Positions 1 through 4,976 of a stretch of DNA of 6,471 nt are shown piece by piece. Positions within the stretch are counted from its first letter, which is position 1. Every line of letters begins with the position of its first letter. The position numbers were made by a program, and so were the translations under genes. The DNA lies in the NCBI GenBank assembly GCA_964345215.1, contig CAYFQH010000077.1, positions 1-6,471 of the forward strand, given 5' to 3'. The stretch comes from CAYFQH01 sp964345215. Lineage in GTDB: Bacteria > Bacillota > Clostridia > Christensenellales > Aristaeellaceae. The notes under the pieces were generated by a model. That model had not been told where the DNA came from and did not search any database. It worked only from the letters and a program-made list of their open reading frames with translations.

Positions 1-420
1 CCTACACCTAAACCCATGGTCAAACCTACTGAAAAAGCAACCACTAAACCTACCATCAAACCGTCCATCAAGCCTACCGCAAAGCCCACTGAAGCTGTGA
101 TCATTCCTGTGCCTGCCATCATCGGAGAAGGAAAAACCCAGTTCGCCATGAAAGTGACCTTTGCCGACGGCACGGAAAAACTTTATCAAATAAAAACCGA
201 TGAAAAAACAGTAGGTGCCGCTTTGTTAAAGGTAGAATTAGTTGAAGGCGAAATGGGCCCTTATGGCCTGTATATAAACACGGTTGATGGGGTTACGCTT
301 GATTTTAATAAGGATAAACTATACTGGGCCTTTTATGTAAATGGTGAATATGCAATGGCCGGTGTAGATCAAACAGATATCGACCCCACAGCAACCTATG
401 AATTAAAGGCTGAAAAATAA
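1..420 (+). CDS. Surface protein with K-P-T-x linker and DUF4430 (transcobalamin-like) domain, 5' partial
   Basis: The frame is open from the first base, and the repeat pattern continues across it, so the true start lies before the window; the ATG at 16 is internal to the repeat and has no ribosome binding site. The visible 139 residues are a Lys-Pro-Thr-rich linker (about residues 1-35) followed by a globular domain. Features such as TVGAALLK, GLYINTVDG and YWAFYVNGEYAMAGVDQT near the C-terminus fit the DUF4430 family, which is related to the C-terminal beta domain of intrinsic factor/transcobalamin. Such proteins are usually exported and anchored at the cell surface, with the linker acting as a spacer; the signal peptide would be outside the window. 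The next gene, an ECF S component, begins 8 bases after the stop, so the pair is probably one operon. Ligand capture for that transporter, possibly a corrinoid, is inference. The domain call is fairly secure, the ligand is not. Confidence 0.8.
   Translation, partial: PTPKPMVKPTEKATTKPTIKPSIKPTAKPTEAVIIPVPAIIGEGKTQFAMKVTFADGTEKLYQIKTDEKTVGAALLKVELVEGEMGPYGLYINTVDGVTLDFNKDKLYWAFYVNGEYAMAGVDQTDIDPTATYELKAEK
10..93 (+). repeat. 12-bp tandem repeat encoding K-P-(T/S)-x
   Basis: Seven consecutive, imperfect 12-base units are in frame and begin with AAA or AAG: they encode KPMV, KPTE, KATT, KPTI, KPSI, KPTA and KPTE. The preceding PTP at bases 1-9 suggests the array starts upstream. The repeat makes a stiff, positively charged spacer, typical of cell-wall-spanning linkers, and unit number can vary by slippage. 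Confidence 0.8.
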
Positions 421-428
421 GTCCTTTG

Positions 429-953
429 ATGCAAAAAAAAGCTGCCCTCACCGTGCGGGAGATGGTCCTTTTCGCCATGCTTGGCGCGTTGATGTTTATA
501 TCAAAAATCATCATGGAGTGGATTCCCAACGTTCACCTGCTGGGAATGTTTATAATGACTTTTACCATTGTGTACCGCAAAAAAGCCCTTTGGCCTATTT
601 ATGTGTTTGTACTCATTTCGGGCCTTGCCTATGGCTTTACCCCCTGGTGGTACGCCTACCTGTATATTTGGACGGTGCTTTGGGCTGTTACCATGCTGCT
701 GCCAAAAAGCATGCCCCGAAAAATGGCTCGCCCTGTATACATGGCTGTATGTGCCCTGCACGGCTTTGCTTTTGGTGCTTTATGGGCACCCTTGCAAGCA
801 CTGCAGTATGGTTTTGGTTTTTCTGCTACCCTGGCTTGGATTGCCGCCGGCTTTCCCATGGATGTGGTCCACGGCATTGGCAACTTTTTTGCCGGCATCC
901 TCATTCTTCCTTTAGCGGATGTGCTGATAAAGCTGGAAAAACGAAAATTTTAG
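429..953 (+). CDS. ECF transporter S component (substrate-binding membrane subunit)
   Basis: This 174-residue, very hydrophobic protein has about six membrane segments and the size of an energy-coupling-factor S component. The first helix (about residues 8-28) carries AMLGA at 16-20, an AxxxA-type motif that in S components contacts the EcfT subunit. Other family-like features are the WIPNVHLLG segment (31-39) and the FPMDVVHGIGN segment (142-152) before the last helix. The short basic C-terminus ends KLEKRKF. S components bind a vitamin or metal and use a shared EcfA/A'/T module, none of which is encoded here, so it is probably a group II system. The substrate is not visible; the neighbouring DUF4430 gene hints at a corrinoid. 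I chose ATG 429; a TTG at 426 is immediately next to it and would add one residue. No clear Shine-Dalgarno site precedes it, so translation is probably coupled to the upstream gene, whose stop is 8 bases away. Confidence 0.8.
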   Translation: MQKKAALTVREMVLFAMLGALMFISKIIMEWIPNVHLLGMFIMTFTIVYRKKALWPIYVFVLISGLAYGFTPWWYAYLYIWTVLWAVTMLLPKSMPRKMARPVYMAVCALHGFAFGALWAPLQALQYGFGFSATLAWIAAGFPMDVVHGIGNFFAGILILPLADVLIKLEKRKF

Positions 954-987
954 TTCCCTTTTGTGGCATCACCGTATCACCAAAGCA

Positions 988-1025
988 AAAAAGAGCTTGA
1001 TTGAAAATTCAATCAAGCTCTTTTT
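988..1025. terminator. Bidirectional intrinsic terminator between convergent genes
   Basis: A perfect inverted repeat pairs GAGCTTGATTGAA (993-1005) with 1008-1020; in the RNA the inner bases would open as the loop. It is preceded by five A (988-992) and followed by five T (1021-1025), giving a T tract on both strands. It lies between the stop of the plus-strand S component (953) and the stop of the minus-strand oxidoreductase (1032), so it can serve both. Confidence 0.9.
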
Positions 1026-1031
1026 AACTGC

Positions 1032-2069
1032 TTATAAAAACACGGTTTTCCCCGTTTTTTGCGATTCAAAAGCTGCATCGATTACTTCCATTACGCTGCG
1101 AACCTGCCAGGGTTGAACGATAAGTTCCCCTTTACCTGCCACTGCATCCCTTACGTTATAGTAAAAAGCTGTATGGTCCGGCTCAATTTGGGGCAAGGGT
1201 TTTTCTATTTTTACATTGTCGGGCCGGGGCGAGAACGTACGGGTAGGACCATTGGCTGTCATAATCAGAACCGGCTCATGCTCCAAGGTGCTGTCCAGCT
1301 CCACAATGGCACCGTTGGCCGAAAAATCATTAATATAGGCTGTGCCTTCGCTGCCCAAAATCATCCACCGGGGCAATTCTTTTAGCACAAAGGTGCCAAT
1401 TTCGATACAGGCGTAGGAACCGTTTTTTAGCTGAATCAAAAGAAAAACATAGTCATCCACTTCCGCTGTTTTTACCTTGGCGAACTGGCACGTTACACTA
1501 AGAACGCTGTCAAAACCGAATAGGGTTAAAAACTGATCCAAAAAATGAACGCCCCAGTCAAACAGCATGCCGCCCCCGTGCTTTTTTTCACCCCGCCAGC
1601 CGTGGACCACGCCACCGGAGCCGTGAAGGCGGGACTGGGTTGAAAAAACCTTGCCCAAAACACCTGTGTCGTATATTTCTTTTGCAGTTAAAAAATCCTT
1701 ATCCCAGCGGCGGTTTTGATGAACCGTGAACAGACGGCCTGCTTTTTGGGAAGCTTCAATCATCTCGTCTACTTCTGCCGTGTTCATGGCAACTGGTTTT
1801 TCGCAAATTACGTTTTTGTCCGCCTCAAAGGCTGCCTTTGCCAGCTGGCAGTGCACCTCGTTGGGGGTAGCAATTAAAACCGTATCAAACAGACCGCTTT
1901 GTAAAAAATCCTCCAGTTCATAAAAGCCTTGAAGGCCTTCTTCCATCGCCGCTTCAACCCGCACCCTGTCAATATCATAAGCGGCGGTGACAGATATTCC
2001 CTCTAGTTTTTCAATATGCCTGTGGTGCCAGCCTGCCATGCCCCCATAGCCAATAATTCCTATTTTCAT
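1032..2069 (-). CDS. Gfo/Idh/MocA family NAD(P)-dependent oxidoreductase
   Basis: This is a complete 345-residue cytosolic protein of usual family length. The N-terminal Rossmann fold begins KIGIIGYGGMAGWHH with the glycine-rich turn at residues 7-12, and acidic D32 near the end of strand 2 suggests NAD preference. The family motif EKP is at 90-92, with K91 as the expected catalytic lysine. The C-terminal alpha/beta domain carries GGGMLFDWGVHFLDQ (165-179), where D171 and H175 match the catalytic Asp and His of inositol dehydrogenases. The family oxidises or reduces sugars, polyols and their derivatives; the substrate cannot be read from sequence and the neighbours give no pathway. The ATG is fixed by an AGGAGG site (2078-2083) eight bases upstream. 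It is transcribed alone, convergent with the ECF gene. Confidence 0.92.
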   Translation of the reverse strand: MKIGIIGYGGMAGWHHRHIEKLEGISVTAAYDIDRVRVEAAMEEGLQGFYELEDFLQSGLFDTVLIATPNEVHCQLAKAAFEADKNVICEKPVAMNTAEVDEMIEASQKAGRLFTVHQNRRWDKDFLTAKEIYDTGVLGKVFSTQSRLHGSGGVVHGWRGEKKHGGGMLFDWGVHFLDQFLTLFGFDSVLSVTCQFAKVKTAEVDDYVFLLIQLKNGSYACIEIGTFVLKELPRWMILGSEGTAYINDFSANGAIVELDSTLEHEPVLIMTANGPTRTFSPRPDNVKIEKPLPQIEPDHTAFYYNVRDAVAGKGELIVQPWQVRSVMEVIDAAFESQKTGKTVFL

Positions 2070-2077
2070 TATTCATT

Positions 2078-2083
2078 CCTCCT
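2078..2083 (-). promoter_or_regulatory. Ribosome binding site of the Gfo/Idh/MocA gene
   Basis: The minus strand reads AGGAGG here, a perfect Shine-Dalgarno core, with an 8-base spacer to the ATG at 2069. It decides the start codon. Confidence 0.9.
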
Positions 2084-2117
2084 ATATAAAGCCTTTTGCG
2101 CTTTTTGTATTGCCTTC

Positions 2118-2146
2118 ATTATCCCCTCAGAGATGCCTTTTGTCGT
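2118..2146 (-). promoter_or_regulatory. Candidate sigma-A promoter of the Gfo/Idh/MocA gene
   Basis: On the minus strand, ACGACA (2141-2146) and GATAAT (2118-2123) are separated by 17 bases. They match the -35 and -10 consensus at 4 and 5 of 6 positions. Transcription would start near 2111, leaving a leader of about 40 bases before the ATG. The match is moderate, so this is a candidate only. Confidence 0.4.
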
Positions 2147-2213
2147 GGCACAATTTAATCCAAAAGTGACATAATGTAGACTCTCAAACTTTTATTTCTT
2201 TAGTAAGGCCTAT

Positions 2214-2345
2214 GCAACTGTTGGTTGCAAAAAAAAAGAGCAGCTNNNNNNNNNNNNNNNNNNNNNNNNNNNNNNNNNNNNNNNNNNNNNNNNNNNNNNN
2301 NNNNNNNNNNNNNNNNNNNNNNNNNNNNNNNNNNNNNNNNNNNNN
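2214..2345. other. Assembly gap (100 N) with its left flank
   Basis: Bases 2246-2345 are exactly 100 N, the conventional placeholder for a scaffold gap of unknown length, so distances across it mean nothing. The left flank holds a short hairpin, GCAAC (2214-2218) with GTTGC (2224-2228), then nine A or more and GAGCAGCT that runs into the gap. That A-run plus GC-rich start resembles the left arm of the bidirectional terminators elsewhere in this window. Open frames that cross the N run are artefacts. Confidence 0.85.
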
Positions 2346-2359
2346 TTGCCAAAATAATA

Positions 2360-2397
2360 GGCAAACATAAAACCCAAGGTTTCGTTTTATGTTTGCC
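2360..2397. repeat. Perfect 14-bp inverted repeat, not a standard terminator
   Basis: GGCAAACATAAAAC (2360-2373) is the exact reverse complement of 2384-2397, with a 10-base loop. There is no T tract after either arm, so it does not look like an ordinary intrinsic terminator. The region 2346-2441 holds no gene that I can support. It may be a protein-binding palindrome, an RNA stem, or the end of a repeat element cut by the gap. Confidence 0.7.
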
Positions 2398-2441
2398 CAC
2401 CGGTTTTCGCCTTATTGCTACCGTCCATACCGTTGCATGTT

Positions 2442-2482
2442 AAAAAACGAAGGTTCTTTATAAAAAGAACCTTCGTTTTTTT
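2442..2482. terminator. Strong bidirectional intrinsic terminator
   Basis: An 18-bp perfect inverted repeat (2442-2459 with 2464-2481) has a 4-base ATAA loop; its core is CGAAGGTTCTTT. It starts with six A and ends with seven T, so both strands show a stem followed by U residues. On the minus strand it lies just 5 bases past the stop of the 60-residue gene (2487) and terminates it. On the plus strand it would also stop any transcript coming from the gap. Confidence 0.9.
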
Positions 2483-2486
2483 ACTG

Positions 2487-2669
2487 CTACTTGCTCTTGC
2501 TGCTTTTCTCAACCTTTTGGTAATACCCTTGGCCGCCGCAGGCCTTGCACAGGGTTTCAGTGTGGGTTAAATAGGGTGCTAAAAGCTGGGCCAGGTGGTT
2601 ATGGTAGCCCGTGTATGCCGACGCTTCTTCAAACCATTTGGCCGCTTGCCCGTTCCAGTTAATGAGCAT
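2487..2669 (-). CDS. Small protein, methyltransferase N-terminus-like with CxxCxGxG motif
   Basis: This is a 60-residue open frame. Residues about 4-35 (WNGQAAKWFEEASAYTGYHNHLAQLLAPYL) resemble, from memory, the helical region that precedes motif I in a group of clostridial class I SAM-dependent methyltransferases. Where motif I (LCDxGCGxG) should follow, the protein reads LCKACGGQGYY (40-50), and then ends in a lysine/serine-rich tail. It is therefore either a truncated, non-catalytic methyltransferase remnant or a small protein with a DnaJ-like CxxCxGxG zinc half-site (C41, C44, G46, G48). A whole transcription unit surrounds it: a near-consensus promoter upstream and a terminator right behind the stop, which argues for expression. 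The RBS is weak (AAGGGA-like, about 2675-2681). No other frame of the tail restores an obvious methyltransferase core. The function is unknown. Confidence 0.55.
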   Translation of the reverse strand: MLINWNGQAAKWFEEASAYTGYHNHLAQLLAPYLTHTETLCKACGGQGYYQKVEKSSKSK

Positions 2670-2701
2670 GGTTTCTTCCCTTAAATTAAGTTGATGGTAA
2701 A

Positions 2702-2730
2702 AGCATAGTTTTTTATTGTTATTTTGTCAA
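2702..2730 (-). promoter_or_regulatory. Sigma-A-type promoter of the 60-residue gene
   Basis: On the minus strand a perfect -35 TTGACA (2725-2730) is followed, after exactly 17 bases, by TATGCT (2702-2707), which matches TATAAT at 4 of 6 positions. Transcription would start near 2695, about 25 bases before the ATG. It points away from the HPr-like/mgsA operon, so the two units are divergent. Confidence 0.65.
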
Positions 2731-2745
2731 CAATTCTCTTTGTTG

Positions 2746-2774
2746 TTGCTTTCTTTCAAAAATATTCGTACAAT
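2746..2774 (+). promoter_or_regulatory. Candidate promoter of the HPr-like/mgsA operon
   Basis: TTGCTT (2746-2751) and TACAAT (2769-2774) are 17 bases apart. The -10 matches at 5 of 6 positions and the -35 only at 3 of 6. The leader would be about 50 bases. A second TACAAT at 2799-2804 has no good -35. I see no convincing CcpA cre site in this divergent region. Confidence 0.35.
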
Positions 2775-2831
2775 AAAAAAGAAGATACAAAACGAAAATA
2801 CAATATTACCGTTTTGAAAGGAGTTTATTAA

Positions 2832-3077
2832 ATGGAACAGGTTGCCCTTTCCCTGCCTTCAATTGAAGATGTGAAAAACTTTGTGCATGTGATTGCAAAA
2901 TTTGGCGGAAACTACGATTTGACCTCGGGGCGCTATATTGTTGATGCAAAATCCCTGATGGGTATTTTAAGCCTTGATTTAACAAAGCCTTTAATTTTAC
3001 AGCTTCCTGAAAAACAAAAGACCCCTGCTTTATTAGAGGTTTTAAAGCCCTTTATGGCCCCTAGTGAAGCCCAGTAA
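2832..3077 (+). CDS. HPr-like protein lacking the phosphocarrier histidine (Crh-like)
   Basis: This 81-residue protein has the length and fold pattern of HPr. The segment DAKSLMGILSLDL (38-50) lines up with the HPr regulatory-serine region LKSIMGVMSLG, placing S41 at the HPr kinase target Ser46. Upstream, KNFVHVIAKF (15-24) matches the helix after the active site. The active-site loop itself is different: His15 and Arg17 of HPr fall on S10/I11 and E12/D13, and the only histidine (H19) sits inside the helix. It therefore cannot pass phosphate from Enzyme I to sugar transporters in the normal way. Crh of Bacillus subtilis is likewise an HPr paralogue without that histidine, and it binds methylglyoxal synthase. 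Here mgsA starts 30 bases downstream, so a regulatory role on MgsA is an attractive inference. The ATG is supported by AAAGGAG (2817-2823), eight bases upstream. It may belong to a wider clostridial HPr-like family of unknown role. Confidence 0.85.
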   Translation: MEQVALSLPSIEDVKNFVHVIAKFGGNYDLTSGRYIVDAKSLMGILSLDLTKPLILQLPEKQKTPALLEVLKPFMAPSEAQ

Positions 3078-3095
3078 ACCGACTCATTTTGCTTT

Positions 3096-3101
3096 AGGAG
3101 G
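3096..3101 (+). promoter_or_regulatory. Ribosome binding site of mgsA
   Basis: AGGAGG lies six bases before the mgsA ATG inside the 30-base gap after the HPr-like gene. A perfect site next to the weaker upstream promoter suggests MgsA is efficiently translated from the shared transcript. Confidence 0.85.
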
Positions 3102-3107
3102 AAAAAA

Positions 3108-3578
3108 ATGGAAAACGAATACATTACGTTAACCATAGGCAAGCAAAAAAACATTGCTTTAATTGCCCACGACGGAAAAAAAGAAGCTTTAATTAACTGG
3201 TGCAACCGCCACCTTGATATTTTAAAACTCCACTTTCTCTCTGGCACAGGTACCACCGCGCGAATCATTACCGATCAGACCGGCCTGCCTGTACGAGGCT
3301 ATAACAGCGGCCCCCTGGGGGGCGACCAGCAAATTGGCGCAAAAATTGTAGAAGGGCAGATTGATTTTGTGGTCTTTTTTTCAGACCCTCTTACCGCCCA
3401 GCCCCACGACCCGGATGTGCGGGCCTTAATGCGCATAGCCGAAGTGTATGACATTCCCATTGCCAACAACGAGGCCTCTGCCGATTTTATGATTACCTCC
3501 CCTTTGATGAGTGAGGAATACGACCATCAAGTTATTAATTTTAAGCGCAGCATTCAAATCCGGGCCGAAACCCTGTAA
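3108..3578 (+). CDS. mgsA: Methylglyoxal synthase
   Basis: This cytosolic enzyme converts dihydroxyacetone phosphate to methylglyoxal and phosphate, bypassing lower glycolysis and releasing phosphate when triose phosphates pile up. At 156 residues it is full length (E. coli MgsA has 152). Numbering runs two ahead of E. coli: H21, D22 and K25 in the first loop (AHDGKK), the phosphate-binding SGTGTT (45-50), GPLGGDQQ (68-75) with catalytic D73, and DPLTAQPHDPDVRALMR (93-109) with H100 and D103. All expected catalytic and phosphate-binding residues are present, so it should be active. The gene follows the histidine-less HPr-like gene by 30 bases with no terminator between, which indicates an operon. 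Because methylglyoxal is toxic, a dedicated regulator is plausible. The start is set by AGGAGG at 3096. No glyoxalase is present in the window. Confidence 0.97.
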   Translation: MENEYITLTIGKQKNIALIAHDGKKEALINWCNRHLDILKLHFLSGTGTTARIITDQTGLPVRGYNSGPLGGDQQIGAKIVEGQIDFVVFFSDPLTAQPHDPDVRALMRIAEVYDIPIANNEASADFMITSPLMSEEYDHQVINFKRSIQIRAETL

Positions 3579-3654
3579 TAAAATCTACTCTCTTTTTATT
3601 AAGAGCCAAGCCCTTGTAACCCTTGTTGTGTGGGGTTTACCGTCCATCATCTTT

Positions 3655-3686
3655 AAAGATGCCTTCTATACAGGGCATCTTTTTTT
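3655..3686 (+). terminator. Intrinsic terminator of the HPr-like/mgsA operon
   Basis: AAAGATGCC (3655-3663) pairs with GGCATCTTT (3674-3682), and the last bases belong to a T run reaching 3686. The loop is about 10 bases and may be shortened by two further pairs. It closes the operon 77 bases past the mgsA stop. The stretch 3579-3654 between them holds only a weak AACCC/GGGTT stem near 3618-3637 and no gene. Confidence 0.8.
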
Positions 3687-3706
3687 ATAAAAAAACGAAG
3701 CTTTTC

Positions 3707-3735
3707 TTGCAACTTGTTTTCTTTTTTGCTATACT
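3707..3735 (+). promoter_or_regulatory. Extended -10 promoter of the ABC importer operon
   Basis: TTGCAA (3707-3712) is followed after 17 bases by TATACT (3730-3735), and the -10 is preceded by TG plus one base (3727-3729), the extended -10 form. Transcription would start near 3742, giving a leader of about 128 bases before the solute-binding protein gene. The motif match is good, and it falls right after the previous terminator. Confidence 0.65.
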
Positions 3736-3811
3736 ATAAATAATAACAACGAAATGAGTCATATTATGAAGATTGTTTCAATTTGTGTGTTTTTTGTTTT
3801 TCTGAATTTTC

Positions 3812-3831
3812 CATCAGCAGTTTAGCTGGTG
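3812..3831 (+). other. Small hairpin in the leader of the solute-binding protein gene
   Basis: CATCAGC (3812-3818) pairs with GCTGGTG (3825-3831), with one G-U pair and a 6-base loop. It has no T tract, so it is not a terminator. The leader 3742-3869 otherwise shows no riboswitch fold or operator that I recognise; a regulatory role for the hairpin is only possible, not shown. Confidence 0.35.
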
Positions 3832-3856
3832 TAAGATAAAATTTTATTCACAAAAT

Positions 3857-3862
3857 AGGAGG
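3857..3862 (+). promoter_or_regulatory. Ribosome binding site of the solute-binding protein gene
   Basis: AGGAGG is seven bases before the ATG at 3870 and fixes the start of the signal peptide. It is much stronger than the site of the following permease gene. Confidence 0.85.
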
Positions 3863-3869
3863 CACCCAC

Positions 3870-4904
3870 ATGAAAAAACGGATGATTACCCTGTTCCTTG
3901 CCCTAATTATGGTAACGACCCTCCTGCCTGCCATGGCAGAAACCACCGACAACGCCAAGTACACCGGCAAAGTGGTTATTTATACCTCCATGTACGAAGC
4001 CGTACGCACCTTGATGACCGAAGCTTTAAAAGAAGAATTCCCCAACCTTGAAGTAGAGTTTTTCTACGGCGGAACAGGCACCCTGCAAACAAAAATCGCC
4101 GCCGAAATGGACGGTGGAAAACTGGGCGCCGACATGCTGATGGTAGCGGAACCTGCTTATTCCTTAGAACTGCAAGAAGGTGGATGGCTCCATCCCTACT
4201 TAACCCCCGTAAAAGATGCCCTGGGCTTCCCTTACGACGAAGAAGGCCACTGGTACTGTGTGCGGGTTTGCACCATGGGCCTTGCCTTTAACCCTGAGAT
4301 GGAATCAAAAGACTCCATCCCTACCACCTTTAAAGACTTTGCTTATAACGAAGAGTTCCGGGGCCTGGTTTCCATGTCCAACCCCCTAACTTCCGGCACA
4401 GCCATGGCAACCATCGCCGGTCTCCACGACAAATACGGCGACGAATACTTTGATGCCCTTGGCAAACAAGAAGTGATGATCGAATCCGGCTCTTCCGCTT
4501 TAGCCAAATTAGAAACAGGCGAATGCGCCGTAATTATGATTTTAGAAGAATCTGTTTTAAAAGTACGGGAAGAGGAAGGTTCCAAGCTTGAATGGTTTAT
4601 TCCCGAAGATGGAAACGTGTTGGTTCCCTCTACCGTTATGACCGTTGCTGAAGGCAAAAATGCCAACAACAACATTGAAGCCTGCCAGGCCATTACCGAC
4701 TGGCTTTTAGGCGAAGAAGGCCAAAGCTATATTGTTAAAGGCTGGATGCACTCTGTGATCGAAGGCTATCCAGATGAACCCTTTGACGGAGTAACCGTAG
4801 CGGAATTAAAAGGCAACGAAATTCCTGTAGACTGGGAAAAAACCTTTAGGCAACGGGATGAGCTGCGGACCATGTTCCAAGAAAAAGTAACCATTCCCGA
4901 ATAA
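3870..4904 (+). CDS. ABC importer substrate-binding protein, AfuA/FbpA-like (family 1)
   Basis: This 344-residue exported protein captures a ligand outside the membrane and delivers it to the permease encoded next. The signal peptide has a basic start (MKKR), a hydrophobic core (6-20) and an AMA-E cleavage site after residue 23. The mature part begins KVVIYTSMYEAV (34-45), followed by FFYGGTGTLQTKI (64-76), ADMLMVAEPAYSLEL (87-101) and SGTAMATIAGLHDKYG (175-190). That order is typical of periplasmic-binding type 2 proteins of the iron(III)/thiamine/2-aminoethylphosphonate group. The ending, DWEKTFRQRDELRTMF (321-336), is also typical of that group. The paired tyrosines that hold iron in FbpA are not evident, so the substrate stays open: ferric iron, a phosphonate or an organic acid are all possible. 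No lipobox cysteine is present, which is unusual for a Gram-positive binding protein. A terminator-like hairpin follows, then the permease gene. Confidence 0.9.
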   Translation: MKKRMITLFLALIMVTTLLPAMAETTDNAKYTGKVVIYTSMYEAVRTLMTEALKEEFPNLEVEFFYGGTGTLQTKIAAEMDGGKLGADMLMVAEPAYSLELQEGGWLHPYLTPVKDALGFPYDEEGHWYCVRVCTMGLAFNPEMESKDSIPTTFKDFAYNEEFRGLVSMSNPLTSGTAMATIAGLHDKYGDEYFDALGKQEVMIESGSSALAKLETGECAVIMILEESVLKVREEEGSKLEWFIPEDGNVLVPSTVMTVAEGKNANNNIEACQAITDWLLGEEGQSYIVKGWMHSVIEGYPDEPFDGVTVAELKGNEIPVDWEKTFRQRDELRTMFQEKVTIPE

Positions 4905-4933
4905 AGCAAATTAAAAATAAAAAAATCCCTATC

Positions 4934-4976
4934 ATTGGGGAAAGCTGCTGGAATCCATCAGCTTTCCCCAATTTTT
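4934..4976 (+). terminator. Terminator-like hairpin between binding-protein and permease genes
   Basis: A 14-bp perfect stem (4934-4947 with 4959-4972, including the GGGGAAAGC core) is capped by a second short TGG/CCA stem and followed by five T (4972-4976). It lies 30 bases after the binding-protein stop and 20 bases before the permease ATG, in the same direction. It probably stops most transcripts and lets some through, so that the binding protein is made in excess over the permease. It could equally protect the 3' end of a processed binding-protein mRNA. Confidence 0.8.

Noticed and set aside
501..1000. Several open frames on both strands overlapping the ECF S component
   Set aside because: They are shadows of the S component frame: rich in Cys, His, Trp and Pro, without RBS, and not resembling any protein family.
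2147..2175. Possible plus-strand promoter (GGCACA-17-CATAAT) pointing into the gap
   Set aside because: The -35 is poor and no downstream gene is visible because of the gap, so it cannot be supported.
2200..2443. Open frames on both strands that cross the N run
   Set aside because: Half of each would be unknown residues; they exist only because N codons contain no stop.
2346..2486. tRNA, riboswitch or CRISPR in the gene-free stretch right of the gap
   Set aside because: No cloverleaf arms, no conserved riboswitch core and no spaced direct repeats; only the two inverted repeats already listed.
2832..3077. Calling this gene ptsH (true HPr)
   Set aside because: The active-site histidine and arginine are missing, so it is not a phosphocarrier in the usual sense.
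2933..3268. Minus-strand frame of 111 codons opposite the HPr-like and mgsA genes
   Set aside because: It lies across two well-supported plus-strand genes, has no RBS and no recognisable family.
4343..4693. Minus-strand frame of 116 codons inside the binding-protein gene
   Set aside because: Serine-rich antisense shadow of a clear coding region, no translation signals.
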